Source: VRUE01 sp035712345 (lineage in GTDB: Bacteria; Actinomycetota; Thermoleophilia; Solirubrobacterales; 70-9). Taken from it: DNA of 64,000 nucleotides. The DNA lies in NCBI GenBank assembly GCA_035712345.1, contig DASTAY010000030.1, forward strand, positions 9,558 through 73,557. Reading direction: 5' to 3'. Below the pieces are notes generated by a model. The model searched no databases. It was not told the DNA's origin and worked only from the letters and a program-made list of their open reading frames with translations. The position numbers were made by a program, and so were the translations under genes. Shown one piece after another: positions 30,223 to 38,699 of the stretch. Within the stretch, counting starts at the first letter, position 1. The number at the start of each line of letters is the position of its first letter.

Positions 30223-32394
30223 ATGAGCAACCGCGAGCGACGCCAGCGGCGCAGGTCGCGCCACGGCGGCTGGAAGTCGAAGGTATCGGTCGTCCTCGGC
30301 GCGATCTTCGTCGCCGGCGCGGTGGCGATCAGCGTCGGCGCGAGCTGGGCGGTCGACGTCTACAACTCGGCGCCGCCGCTGGCCAGCCTCAAACCGGTGC
30401 AGAGGGGCCGCTCCTCGGCTATCTACGCCGCCGACGGCAGTCTGATCGGCTTCATCCGGGCCAGCAGCATCCGCCAGCCGGTCTCCTCGAAAGCGCTGCC
30501 GCAGAACCTCAAATACGCCACGGTGGCGATCGAGGATCGCAACTTCTTCAACCACGGCGCGCTCGACCCGGCCGGCATCGCCCGCGCGGCCTGGAAGGAC
30601 ATCCTCGCGGGCGGCAAGCCGGTGCAGGGCGCCTCGACGATCACCCAGCAGCTCGTCCGCAATCTCTACATCCGCGATCCCGAAGAGACGATCAAGCGCA
30701 AGATCGTCGAAGCGCACCTCGCCTACGAGGAGGAGGAAGCGCACTCCAAGCAGTGGATCCTCAAGGAATACCTCAACACCGCCCCCTACGGCACGGTCGA
30801 AGGCGAGACCGCGGTCGGCGTCGAGGCGGCGGCGCAGACCTACTACGGCAAGCCCACCAAGGACCTGGGACTGAGCGAAGCGGCGATGATCGCCGGGCTG
30901 CCGCAGGCGCCGTCCGAATACAACCCCTTCCTCGACCCGCAGGCGGCCCTCGATCGCCGCAACCAGGTGCTGGAAGCGATGCAGGACCAGGGCTACATCA
31001 CGCCGAGCGAATACCGCGAGGCACGCCACGAAGGGCTGAACCTGCACCCCGGCCACAAGTACCGCGTGATCCGCGACCCCTTCCTCTTCGACCTGGTGCA
31101 GCAGGAGCTGATCGACAAATACGGCCTCAACACGGTCCGCTACGGCGGCCTCAAGGCCTACACGACGATCGACCCGGCCCTGCAGGAACGCGCGCAGGAA
31201 GCGGTCGATTCCTGCGGCGTCTGCTACTCCGGGGGCGGGCCGGCCGCGGGGCTCGCCTCGGTCGACCCCGCCAACGGCGAGATCGTCGCCCTCGCCTCGA
31301 CCGAGGGCTCGGAAAGCGAAAGCGAATTCAACTACGCGTGGCAGGCCCATCGCCAGCCGGGATCCTCGTTCAAGACCTACGTGCTGACGACGGCGATCAA
31401 GCAGGGCATCGACCCCTACAGCACCTACTACGACGGCACCTCGCCGAAGACCCTGGAGACGCCGGGCGGCATCCCCTGGACGGTCAACAACGCCGAGCCC
31501 GGCGCCGGCACGATGTCGCTCGAGCAGGCGACCGTGGACTCGGTCAACGTCGTCTTCGCCCAGCTGGACCTCGACGTCGGGCCCGAGAACGTCACCCACA
31601 CCGCGCACCAGATGGGGATCGAAGCGCCGCTCGAATCGGTGCCGGCGGAGGCGATCGGCGGGCTCAGCATCGGCGTCACGCCGCTCGAAATGGCCGACGG
31701 CTACGCGACGCTCGCCAACGGGGGCGTCCATCATGATCCGACCGCGATCGCCCGGGTCGAGTTCCCGACCGGCAAGGTCGATGAACCGGAAGCCGATTCC
31801 GGCGACCGCGTCCTCACCGAGGGTCAGGCATACGAGGTGACGAAGATCCTCGAGGGCGTGATCACGGAAGGGACGGGCGCCGGCTACACCTCGATCGGGT
31901 GCTCGGCCGAGGCCGGCAAGACCGGCACCTCGGAGGACCTCTCCGACGCCTGGTTCGTCGGCTACACGCCCAAGTACTCGACCGCCGTCTGGGTCGGCCA
32001 CCCGCAGTCGCGAGAAGAGACCGGCTTCGGCGGCCCGACCGCCGGCCCGATCTGGCGCTCCTTCATGGAAGCCGCCAACGGCGGCGAATGCGGCGAATTC
32101 GTCGAACCTTCGAGCATGCCCGAGCTCTCCAGCTTCAGCGGAGGCCACACCAACGGCTCCTCCGGCTACTCGGGCGAAGGCGAATACGAAGAACTCGAAG
32201 AATACGCCGAAGAAGGCGAAGCGGAAGAAGGCGAAGAAGGCGAAGAAGGCGAAGAAGCCGAAGAAGCCGAAGAAGCCGAAGGCGGTGGCGGCGGCGCCAA
32301 GCCCGAAGCCGAAGCCGCGCCCGCTCCCACCCCGGCGCCGGCCCCCACGCCCCCAGGCGCGGGCTCGCCCGCCGGCGGAGTCGGCGCCGGCTGA
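30223..32394 (+). CDS. Class A penicillin-binding protein with acidic low-complexity tail
   Basis: Bifunctional peptidoglycan synthase of 723 residues anchored by one N-terminal helix (about 22-45). The GT51 glycosyltransferase spans about 75-250: IEDRNFFNHG supplies the catalytic Glu, with QGASTITQQLVRN and the RKIVEAHLA box. The transpeptidase (about 310-620) has SxxK as SSFK, SxN as SVN and KTGTS. The tail beyond about 645 is unusual: a Glu/Gly/Ala block from a near-9-base repeat (GAAGAAGGC), then a Pro/Ala stretch. The tail is exclusively GAA-coded and probably lies outside the membrane; its role is unknown. Confidence 0.92.
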   Translation: MSNRERRQRRRSRHGGWKSKVSVVLGAIFVAGAVAISVGASWAVDVYNSAPPLASLKPVQRGRSSAIYAADGSLIGFIRASSIRQPVSSKALPQNLKYATVAIEDRNFFNHGALDPAGIARAAWKDILAGGKPVQGASTITQQLVRNLYIRDPEETIKRKIVEAHLAYEEEEAHSKQWILKEYLNTAPYGTVEGETAVGVEAAAQTYYGKPTKDLGLSEAAMIAGLPQAPSEYNPFLDPQAALDRRNQVLEAMQDQGYITPSEYREARHEGLNLHPGHKYRVIRDPFLFDLVQQELIDKYGLNTVRYGGLKAYTTIDPALQERAQEAVDSCGVCYSGGGPAAGLASVDPANGEIVALASTEGSESESEFNYAWQAHRQPGSSFKTYVLTTAIKQGIDPYSTYYDGTSPKTLETPGGIPWTVNNAEPGAGTMSLEQATVDSVNVVFAQLDLDVGPENVTHTAHQMGIEAPLESVPAEAIGGLSIGVTPLEMADGYATLANGGVHHDPTAIARVEFPTGKVDEPEADSGDRVLTEGQAYEVTKILEGVITEGTGAGYTSIGCSAEAGKTGTSEDLSDAWFVGYTPKYSTAVWVGHPQSREETGFGGPTAGPIWRSFMEAANGGECGEFVEPSSMPELSSFSGGHTNGSSGYSGEGEYEELEEYAEEGEAEEGEEGEEGEEAEEAEEAEGGGGGAKPEAEAAPAPTPAPAPTPPGAGSPAGGVGAG

Positions 32395-32400
32395 CCCCGG

Positions 32401-33090
32401 TCAGCCTTCCTTTGCCTTGCCGGCTTTTTCGGCGTCCTCCTTGGCTTTCTCCGCCATCCTCTTCAGCATGAGGTCGTGATCTAGGTCGATCACGGCGCGG
32501 GCCTCGGCGCAGGCGATCGGGTCGCGGGCGAGGGTGAGCTGGTTGTCCTGCTCGGCCTCGCCGCCGAATGACCAGTTGGTCGAGCCCGTGACCAGGTAGA
32601 GGCCGTCGACCACCATCAGCTTGTCGTGGCTGATCGCCCCTTTTTCGGAGCGGCCGATAGCGATGCTGTTGCCGCCGAGATCGTTTTTCAGCTTTTCGAG
32701 CAGCGCCTTCTCGCTTTCGCCGCCGGCCTGGCTCGAGTCGAGCGAGAGGGTCACGATCATCTTGGGGTCGTGGGCGTAGTGACGCAGAACCGACACCATG
32801 TGCCCGTCGGCGAAGCCATACATGTTGATCGCCACGGAGCTCTTTCCCTGCAGCAGCGTCCAGAGCAGGACCTCGTGGACGCCCCCGTCGCGAGGCGCGT
32901 AGAAGGTGAGGTAGTCGCGGTCGTAACCGTGTGGGAACGCCTCGGCCTGCTTGAACTGCCCGAGGTCCTCGAAGCGGACTTCCGCGAGCTCGTTGAGAGA
33001 GCGCCCGTGGAGCTCGTCGCGTTTCTCGTCCAGGTCGAGCGGCCACTCCCATTCTTCGAAGCCCTTGGATTTCTTCGCGCTCTCAGGAAT
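32401..33090 (-). CDS. Phospholipase D-like protein with a single HKD motif; no canonical start
   Basis: About 229 residues. The C-terminal part has a PLD motif, SHDKLMVVDGLYLVTGSTNWS (HxKxxxxD plus GSxN), so it belongs to the phosphodiesterase/nuclease PLD superfamily. With one motif it should act as a dimer. The coding frame extends 85 codons upstream of the first ATG/GTG/TTG (GTG 32835) as good protein (FEEWEWPLDLDEKRDELHG) back to the stop of the previous gene. It must therefore start near ATT 33090, which overlaps that stop, or by another unconventional route. It is the last gene of the tyrosinase operon. An acidic/basic Lys-rich C-terminus follows the motif. Confidence 0.72.
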   Translation of the reverse strand: MPESAKKSKGFEEWEWPLDLDEKRDELHGRSLNELAEVRFEDLGQFKQAEAFPHGYDRDYLTFYAPRDGGVHEVLLWTLLQGKSSVAINMYGFADGHMVSVLRHYAHDPKMIVTLSLDSSQAGGESEKALLEKLKNDLGGNSIAIGRSEKGAISHDKLMVVDGLYLVTGSTNWSFGGEAEQDNQLTLARDPIACAEARAVIDLDHDLMLKRMAEKAKEDAEKAGKAKEG

Positions 33091-33526
33091 AGGACATCAC
33101 CGCCAGGCGCTCGAAGCGCAGCACGCCTTTGGTCGCGCCCGGTTCGCTCGCGCGGGTCGCGTGGACGGTCACTTCGAGCCGGTTGGGGTTGCCGAGGCGG
33201 CGGATCGTCTCGGTCACGTCCATCGAGACGTTGATCGGCGTGAGGTGATGCTGCGGGCGCCGGTCGAAGCGGCTCACCGGCTCGCGCTTCCAGTCGCAGT
33301 GGCCCTCGCCGCCCCAGCATTCACTGCGGGTGAAGAGGGTGAAGGAGCCGGCGAAGCGGTCGTGGTCCCGTCCCGCGTCGGCAGGCAGCTCGCCGGCGTT
33401 GAGGAAGACGAACGCCGTGAACGAACCGGCGTCGCGGTGGACGTCGACGAACTCCAGGTCGACCCGGCTCACCCCGTCGAAGGCGATCGGCGTGGCCAAC
33501 GGTTTCGGCGTGGTCCATGCCTGCAT
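33083..33526 (-). CDS. Separate tyrosinase C-terminal (lid-like) beta domain
   Basis: A 147-residue protein starting MQAWTTPKPLATPIAFDG. RVDLEFVDVHRDAGSFTAFVFLN, CDWKREPVSRFDRRPQHHL and the end MSYS resemble the beta-sandwich that follows the catalytic domain in many bacterial and fungal tyrosinases or polyphenol oxidases. There this domain plugs the active site until removed. Here it is a separate polypeptide, translated by a TGATG overlap from the tyrosinase stop, so it could act as a non-covalent inhibitor or copper chaperone. Cys in RSECWGGEGHCDW may bind metal. The function is inferred from position and resemblance. Confidence 0.7.
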   Translation of the reverse strand: MQAWTTPKPLATPIAFDGVSRVDLEFVDVHRDAGSFTAFVFLNAGELPADAGRDHDRFAGSFTLFTRSECWGGEGHCDWKREPVSRFDRRPQHHLTPINVSMDVTETIRRLGNPNRLEVTVHATRASEPGATKGVLRFERLAVMSYS

Positions 33527-34362
33527 CAGCGCGGCCCGTCCACCACCGCGGCCTGCGCGGCGTACTCGTATCCCAGCGCTTTGACGTCGAGGACATCGCG
33601 GACGCGCAGCGAGGGCTCGCGCGCGAAGGTCATCGGCTGCTCCAGGGTGGCGTGATCGGGCAGCGCGCCGGGGTTGTTGTGCTGCCAGATCCGCCAGAGC
33701 CGGTCGACCATCGCGTGGTGGGCCCAGAAGAGCGGGTCGAAGGCGGCCCAGTTCTGGTCTTCCATCTCCCCGCCGACCCAGACGTGCACGTTGTCGTGGA
33801 CGCGGGCGCAGCGCTTCCAGAATTCTTCGTAGGAGGGAGCGGACATGATCCAGGCCGACGCGCCTCCGCCCGAACCGGGGAACACGGCGCCACCCAGCGG
33901 CGGAGGCAGCGCCAGCGGGTTGCTCCCCGGCGCCCGATGCGTCTGCCGCGGCCAGCCCTGCCCGCGGGGGATGCCGAGCGGCCTTATCGGCGCGCTTGCC
34001 AGCACGTTTTTCCTTTTGCCGACCCGCTTGAGGTCGAACGCTTTCGGGATCCAGGGCTCGTCCATCCAGTTCCACCACGGAACCGTCACCTCGGGGTCCA
34101 CCTCCTGCAGCGCCAGCTCGAAGTGGTAGAGGTAGCCGCGATGCCACGGCAGGAAGTATTTGTTGTGGTGCTGGCAGATCTCCAGCGGCACGCCATGCCA
34201 ACCGGCGAAGAACTGGTAGCCGCGGTTGTCTTCGCGGGCGAGCATCCCCTCGAGCGCTTTGCGCAGCCGGTTTACCTCCGCCGCCGACATCTGGCTGATG
34301 TTCTGGCGCACCTTCAGGGCGGCCTGCGCGGGCCGGGCCTGGGCGGTGACCTGGAGCGTCAT
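33526..34362 (-). CDS. Tyrosinase (type 3 copper monooxygenase/oxidase)
   Basis: A 278-residue binuclear copper enzyme oxidising phenols and catechols to quinones. CuA histidines lie in FAGWHGVPLEICQHH and YFLPWHRGYLYHFE (about residues 52-85). CuB histidines lie in VHDNVHVWVGG and FDPLFWAHHAMVDRLW (about 195-230). There is no signal peptide, so export would need a partner, as with MelC1 in Streptomyces; no MelC1 homologue is seen, though a 61-residue hydrophobic protein precedes it with an ATGA overlap. The C-terminal lid domain is encoded separately downstream. Likely melanin or phenol chemistry. Confidence 0.88.
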   Translation of the reverse strand: MTLQVTAQARPAQAALKVRQNISQMSAAEVNRLRKALEGMLAREDNRGYQFFAGWHGVPLEICQHHNKYFLPWHRGYLYHFELALQEVDPEVTVPWWNWMDEPWIPKAFDLKRVGKRKNVLASAPIRPLGIPRGQGWPRQTHRAPGSNPLALPPPLGGAVFPGSGGGASAWIMSAPSYEEFWKRCARVHDNVHVWVGGEMEDQNWAAFDPLFWAHHAMVDRLWRIWQHNNPGALPDHATLEQPMTFAREPSLRVRDVLDVKALGYEYAAQAAVVDGPR

Positions 34363-34544
34363 GGTCGCGGGCTCCGGGCGAAAAGGCGATCCGCCGGGTC
34401 GCGGCGGCGCCTGGCCGCCCCGGCCCGCCGTGAGACCCCGCGCCGGATGTTGCGCAGCGCGGCGCCGCCGAGCACGGTTGCGACCGGCGCCATCGTCAGC
34501 GCCGTCTCCTCGACCGGTATCCCCGCGATGTGCGCCGCCAACAT
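34359..34544 (-). CDS. Small hydrophobic protein leading the tyrosinase operon
   Basis: A 61-residue protein beginning MLAAHIAGIPVEETALTMAPVATVLGG, with one membrane-spanning stretch and a basic Arg-rich end. The MLAAHxAGxPVEE start recurs in small actinobacterial membrane proteins, as I remember it. The stop overlaps the tyrosinase start (ATGA). It may help insert, export or metallate the tyrosinase, but this rests only on gene order. The bases upstream (34545-34784) hold no further gene that I can support. Confidence 0.55.
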   Translation of the reverse strand: MLAAHIAGIPVEETALTMAPVATVLGGAALRNIRRGVSRRAGAARRRRDPADRLFARSPRP

Positions 34545-34784
34545 GCGGGTCACCCTCTCAGAGGGATACCGAGTATGCAAAAACAGCTGAGTATCTATTG
34601 GCGAGAGCTGTCCGAGCTCATGGCCGGCAGGGAGCCGAGGGACGGGCGAGGACGGTCTTGCGCTGGACGACGGAGGGCTTGCGATAGCCGCACGTCGGTG
34701 GAAAGCCGCAGGCTTCGTGTGGTCGCACCCCGATGAAGGCCACGCCGGCCGCGCCTACGCTCGGCCGATGAGCGTGAGGAGCAT

Positions 34785-35927
34785 GTGAAACGGCGGCCGG
34801 TGTTGATCGCCGGCGGTGGCGTGGCCGCGCTCGAGGCGGCGCTGGCGCTGCGCGAGCTCGCCGGCGAGCGGCTCGATGTCGAGCTCTGCTCGCCGCGGGC
34901 CGATTTCGTCTACCGGCCCTTCGCGGTCGGCGAGCCCTACGGCGCCGCCGGCGTCCTGCGCTACGACCTCGACTCGTTGGCAGGACGGATCGGCGTCTCC
35001 TTCCGCCTCGGCGGCATCCTCTCGGTCGACGCCGCGAACGGCGTGGCGACGGTCCGCGACGGCGAGCGGATCGACTATGACCATCTGCTCGTCGCCACCG
35101 GCGCTCGCATGCTGTGGGCGGTGCCCGGCGCCGTCACCTTCTGGGGCGTGTCCGACGAAGGCGGCTTCGGGAACCTCGTCCGCCGCCTGCGCAGCGGCCT
35201 TCTGCGCGACGTCGTCTTCACCATGCCGGGTGGAAACAGCTGGGGCCTGCCGGTCTACGAGCTGGCGCTGCTGGCCGCCGCGGTCCTCGCCAAATCGGGG
35301 ATCGGGGATGCGCGTCTGACGGTGGTCACGCCGGAGGACGCCCCGCTCGAGCTCTTCGGGCGAGCGGTGGGCGAGCGGATGACCGAGCTGCTGGGCGAGC
35401 GCGGGATCGGAGTCCTCACCGGTGCGCACCCCGTCGCCTATGAGGGCGGGCGGCTGAGCGTCGCCCCCGGCGATCCGATCGAGACCGAAGCGGTGATCAG
35501 CCTGCCGCGGCTCGAGGGCAGGCGGATAGACGGTCTGTCGCCCAATTCCCAGGGGTTCCTCCCGACTGACGAGCATTGCCGGGTGGTCGGGGCGCCTCGC
35601 GTCTACGCCGCCGGCGACATCACCTCCTTCCCGGTCAAGCAGGGTGGGATCGCGACCCAGGAGGCGGACGTCGCCGCGGAAGCGATCGCGGCGGCGGCGG
35701 GGGTGGAGATCGACCCGGCGCCATTCGACCCGGTCTTGCGCGGCGTGCTCTGGACCGGGGGCGAGTCCCTGTACCTGTACGGCCGGCCGGCAGGTGGTCA
35801 TGGCGAAGTCTCCGAGATGAGCAGCGAGCCCCTTTGGCCAGAGCCCGGCGGCAAGATCGTCGGCCGCTTCCTCAGCCCGTTCCTCAACGGCATGGCGGAT
35901 AGGAGGTGGCGCACGGCCACCGGCTGA
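34785..35927 (+). CDS. FAD-dependent pyridine nucleotide-disulfide oxidoreductase (NDH-2/SQR-like)
   Basis: A 380-residue flavoprotein. The first FAD motif is IAGGGVAALEAALAL (about 8-22), with YDHLLVATGAR (about 98) and a final VYAAGDITSFPVKQGGIATQEAD (about 278-300). It resembles type II NADH dehydrogenases and sulfide:quinone reductases but lacks an obvious quinone-binding amphipathic C-terminus, and the two SQR cysteines are not evident. It may reduce quinones or another acceptor at the membrane. GTG 34785 is preceded by GAGGAGC. Confidence 0.82.
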   Translation: MKRRPVLIAGGGVAALEAALALRELAGERLDVELCSPRADFVYRPFAVGEPYGAAGVLRYDLDSLAGRIGVSFRLGGILSVDAANGVATVRDGERIDYDHLLVATGARMLWAVPGAVTFWGVSDEGGFGNLVRRLRSGLLRDVVFTMPGGNSWGLPVYELALLAAAVLAKSGIGDARLTVVTPEDAPLELFGRAVGERMTELLGERGIGVLTGAHPVAYEGGRLSVAPGDPIETEAVISLPRLEGRRIDGLSPNSQGFLPTDEHCRVVGAPRVYAAGDITSFPVKQGGIATQEADVAAEAIAAAAGVEIDPAPFDPVLRGVLWTGGESLYLYGRPAGGHGEVSEMSSEPLWPEPGGKIVGRFLSPFLNGMADRRWRTATG

Positions 35928-35960
35928 GCGTCCTCTGCCGGATCGGTAGATGATGTAGCC

Positions 35961-36707
35961 GTGAGCGGGGCCGAGGAGCAGGCGCTGATCCGCCGGTATC
36001 GCACGGCGCGCCGCGATGCCGGCCTGGCCGTGCTGGAGGGGTTTCACGCGCTCAAGCACGCTCTGCGCTTCGGGGCCGAGGTGCTGGAGGCCGTCGCGGT
36101 CGATCGGGAGGAGCTGGAGGCGCTCGCGGCCGGGCTGGCCCCCGACCTCGCCGGCTCGCTGTCGGAGCGCACCGCGCCGGTGAGCGCCGCGGTGGTGGCG
36201 GAGCTGGTGCCGCAGGCGCCCCGCACCGGCGTCGTCGCGATCGCGCGCCGACCGGAGGCTGACCTCGCGGAAGTGCTTGCCCAGCGCCGTCCGGAGCCCC
36301 TGGTCCTGCTCGAGGACCCGCGCACGATGGGCAACATGGGCGCCTGCGTGCGGGTCGCGGCGGCGGCGGATGTCGCCGGCGTGCTGAGCACCGGGAGCAA
36401 CGATCCCTGGCATCCCGATGCATTGCGTGCCGCGGCGGGCCTGCACTTCGCCCTCCCCGTCGTCGGCCTCGCCGAGCTGCCGGAAAGCGACCGGCCCTTG
36501 GTCGCGATCGACCCCGGCGGGAAGGACCTGCGTCCCGCCGATTTGCCGCCGCGGGCGATCCTCGCCTTCGGCACTGAGCGCTATGGCCTCAGCGAGGCTC
36601 TGCTCGACCGCGCCGACGCCCGCCTCGGCATCCCGATGCGGGCCGGCGTCTCCAGCCTCAACCTCGCCACCGCCGTAGCAGCGGTCCTCTTCGCCCAGCG
36701 GCTCTAG
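35961..36707 (+). CDS. SpoU/TrmH-family RNA 2'-O-methyltransferase
   Basis: A 248-residue SPOUT methylase that transfers methyl from SAM to a ribose 2'-OH in rRNA or tRNA. Motif 1 NMGACVRVAAAA (about 118-129) holds the catalytic Asn/Arg. Motif 2 is LAFGTERYGLSEALLDRAD (about 195-213), and motif 3 IPMRAGVSSLNLATAVAAVL forms the knot. An N-terminal substrate-binding domain (about 1-100) is present. It resembles the RlmB/TrmH group; the RNA target cannot be decided. GTG 35961, shortly after the flavoprotein gene on the same strand. Confidence 0.87.
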   Translation: MSGAEEQALIRRYRTARRDAGLAVLEGFHALKHALRFGAEVLEAVAVDREELEALAAGLAPDLAGSLSERTAPVSAAVVAELVPQAPRTGVVAIARRPEADLAEVLAQRRPEPLVLLEDPRTMGNMGACVRVAAAADVAGVLSTGSNDPWHPDALRAAAGLHFALPVVGLAELPESDRPLVAIDPGGKDLRPADLPPRAILAFGTERYGLSEALLDRADARLGIPMRAGVSSLNLATAVAAVLFAQRL

Positions 36708-36815
36708 GCGGGCCCGGCGGGGGGAATTACGGATGCCTGGGGCAGGAGCTGCCAGTAGCGTGCGAAATATCCGATCTGCGGCGCTCCGCCGCGTCACCGA
36801 CCGAAAGGAACGCCC

Positions 36816-37208
36816 TTGCCCTTCGCAGACATCAACCTCGGCGAAGCCCTTCTGCTCGCGCTCGAGATCTTCTTCTTCGTGATCTGGATCTGGATCCTGA
36901 TCACGATCCTCACCGACCTCTTTCGCGACCACGAGCTCTCCGGCTGGTGGAAGGCGGTATGGGTGATCTTCCTGGTCCTGATCCCGTTCCTGACCGCGCT
37001 CGTCTACCTGATAGCGCGCGGCAACGGGATGCGCGACAGGACGATAAAAGCGCAGGCTGAGGCCAAACAGCATTTCGACGCGTATGTGCGCCAGCAGGCG
37101 CACAGCGGCTCGCCCGCCGACGAGCTGCACAAGCTCAACGACCTGAAGGAAAAGGGCGCGATCTCGGCCGAGGAGTTCGACAAGGCGAAGGCGAGACTCC
37201 TCGCCTGA
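36816..37208 (+). CDS. Small membrane protein with PLD_N-like and SHOCT domains
   Basis: A 130-residue protein. Two transmembrane helices (about 10-30 and 45-66) with the short connection DLFRDHELSGWWKAVW look like the cardiolipin-synthase N-terminal (PLDc_N) module. A linker follows, then a C-terminal SHOCT motif: LHKLNDLKEKGAISAEEFDKAKARLL (two parts, about 104-129). SHOCT-bearing proteins often organise oligomers. TTG 36816 follows GAAAGGAAC. Role unknown. Confidence 0.82.
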   Translation: MPFADINLGEALLLALEIFFFVIWIWILITILTDLFRDHELSGWWKAVWVIFLVLIPFLTALVYLIARGNGMRDRTIKAQAEAKQHFDAYVRQQAHSGSPADELHKLNDLKEKGAISAEEFDKAKARLLA

Positions 37209-37212
37209 GCTT

Positions 37213-37261
37213 GCCGACGGGCTGAAATGCGGGCTCGGAGCCCATGTTTCGGCCCGTCGGC
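37213..37261. repeat. Double palindrome after the SHOCT gene
   Basis: Outer arms GCCGACGGGCTGAAA (37213-37227) and TTTCGGCCCGTCGGC (37247-37261) pair over 15 bp with one wobble. Inside is a second hairpin, GGGCT/AGCCC (37231-37243). This nested plan recurs in other palindromes of the window. Its place five bases after a stop would suit a terminator. Confidence 0.6.
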
Positions 37262-37372
37262 CCCTCGCCGCGGGGAGGATTTCTCCTGCACGGTGCGGAA
37301 TTCTGCAAGAGGAGTTGCAAGTTATTAGCAACTCCTAACAGTCTTCAGGCGACTTCGCTACGGTGCCCCGCG

Positions 37373-38584
37373 ATGCGCGCCCCTTCCGGTTCCTCCCGGT
37401 GGCTGTTGCTACCGGCCGCCCTGCTGCTGCTCGTGCTCTGCCTCGTGGCGAGCGCGCCTGCCGACACGCTGCAGGAAAAGCTCGACGCCACCCAGGGCAA
37501 GCTCAGCAAGGTGCGCGAAAGCCAGAGCGCGCTCTCGGCGACGATCGAAGAACAGAACAGGGCGATCGACTCGATGCTCGGCGAAGTCTCGCGGCTGCGC
37601 CAGGAACAGCAGGCGCTGGAAGCGGAACTGAGCGACAAGCAGGATGAACTGGACAGCGCGACCGCCAAGCTCGAAGCCGAGCGGCGTCACCTGCAAGAGG
37701 TCCGCAAACGCCTGCACCGGGCGCTCGGCGTGCTGCGCGAACGGCTCGTCTCGATGTACGAGGCGGGCAGCCCCGACGTGCTCGACGTGGTGCTCGAATC
37801 GAAGACCTGGTCCCAGGCCAACGTCCGCGCCGAATACCTCAGCCGGGTCCAGGACTACGACGACTCGGTCGCCGACCGGGTCAAGGGCCTGCGCGACGAA
37901 GCGAAGGCCGCGGTCAAGCGCATGGCGGCGATCCGCCTGCAGCTGAAGGAAGCGCGCGACGAGATCGCCGCCAAGGAGTCCGAAGCCGCGGCCGCCAGCG
38001 CCGAAGCCGCCTCCCGCTTCGCCGAGCTGAAGGAAGCCCAGGCCCAGCGCCAGGCGGACCTGGAAACGCTCGAGTCGCGCGAATCCGCGCTCAGCGACAA
38101 CCTGGCGGCGATATCGGAACAGCTAGCCAGCGCGGGTGCGCCGGTTTCGACCGGAACGCCCGCCCCGCTCACCCCCGGGCAGAGCGCCGAATACATCTCC
38201 GAAAGCCAGGCGAGCGTGCCGGCCAGCGCTCCGCCGGCGGTGCAGGCCGCTATCGAAGCCGCCAACTCGATCGCCACCACCCCCTACATCTGGGGCGGCG
38301 GCCACGGCTCCTTCGAATCCTCGGGCTATGACTGCTCGGGCGCGGTCAGCTTCGCCCTCAACGGCGGCGGCTTCCTCTCCAGCCCACTCGACTCGACCGG
38401 GTTGGAGACCTGGGGCGAAGCCGGGCCGGGCCAGTGGATCACGGTCTACGCCAATGCCGAGCACGCCTGGATGATCATCGCCGGCCTCGCCTTCGACACG
38501 GTCGGCGGCCCGGGTCCGCGCTGGCACCCCGAACTGGTCGATTCGCCCGAAGGCTTCATCGCGCGGCACCCGAGCGGGTATTAA
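37373..38584 (+). CDS. Secreted coiled-coil NlpC/P60-type peptidoglycan hydrolase
   Basis: A 403-residue exported protein. After a signal peptide (about 1-31, ending in ASA), a long coiled coil covers about 32-245 (QEKLDATQGKLSKVRESQ onward), as in RipA/PcsB-type hydrolases activated by FtsEX. A Pro/Thr linker leads to the NlpC/P60-like domain (about 285-403) with catalytic Cys in SGYDCSGAVSFAL and His in AEHAWMIIAG. The third residue of the triad is not certain. It probably cleaves stem peptides at division. Glu is mostly GAA. The start is ATG 37373; upstream reading gives no protein-like sequence. Confidence 0.87.
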   Translation: MRAPSGSSRWLLLPAALLLLVLCLVASAPADTLQEKLDATQGKLSKVRESQSALSATIEEQNRAIDSMLGEVSRLRQEQQALEAELSDKQDELDSATAKLEAERRHLQEVRKRLHRALGVLRERLVSMYEAGSPDVLDVVLESKTWSQANVRAEYLSRVQDYDDSVADRVKGLRDEAKAAVKRMAAIRLQLKEARDEIAAKESEAAAASAEAASRFAELKEAQAQRQADLETLESRESALSDNLAAISEQLASAGAPVSTGTPAPLTPGQSAEYISESQASVPASAPPAVQAAIEAANSIATTPYIWGGGHGSFESSGYDCSGAVSFALNGGGFLSSPLDSTGLETWGEAGPGQWITVYANAEHAWMIIAGLAFDTVGGPGPRWHPELVDSPEGFIARHPSGY

Positions 38585-38699
38585 GCGCCTATCCCGGTAG
38601 GGGTTCCACTTAACTTTTTCGGTGGTTTGGGTTGTGGCTGACGCCCGTTGCGCTCGACGAAAAAGTACAAGACGCTTCACCCCTGCCGGGATAGGCGCT
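38584..38699. repeat. 116-bp imperfect palindrome between convergent genes
   Basis: 21-base arms (38584-38604 and 38679-38699) match with one mismatch, built on CGCCTATCCCGG and CCGGGATAGGCG. An inner pair, ACTTTTTCG and CGAAAAAGT, nests inside. The left arm begins at the last base of the hydrolase stop; the right arm encodes the final QRLSRQG of the FMN protein. It may act as a two-way terminator, or be an inserted palindromic element that has reset a gene end. Confidence 0.6.

Noticed and set aside
29200..32148. 982-codon open frame on the minus strand opposite the hydrolase and PBP genes
   Set aside because: It is antisense to two clear plus-strand genes. Its translation is Arg/Gly/Val-rich with no domain, a usual effect of high-GC third positions.
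32160..32290. GAAGAAGGC array considered as a CRISPR or minisatellite
   Set aside because: Units are contiguous, have no spacers and lie in frame in the PBP gene; it is a coding low-complexity tail.
34545..34784. Short plus-strand frames near the start of the flavoprotein gene
   Set aside because: No protein-like composition, no RBS, and frames overlap each other; nothing supported here beyond promoter space.
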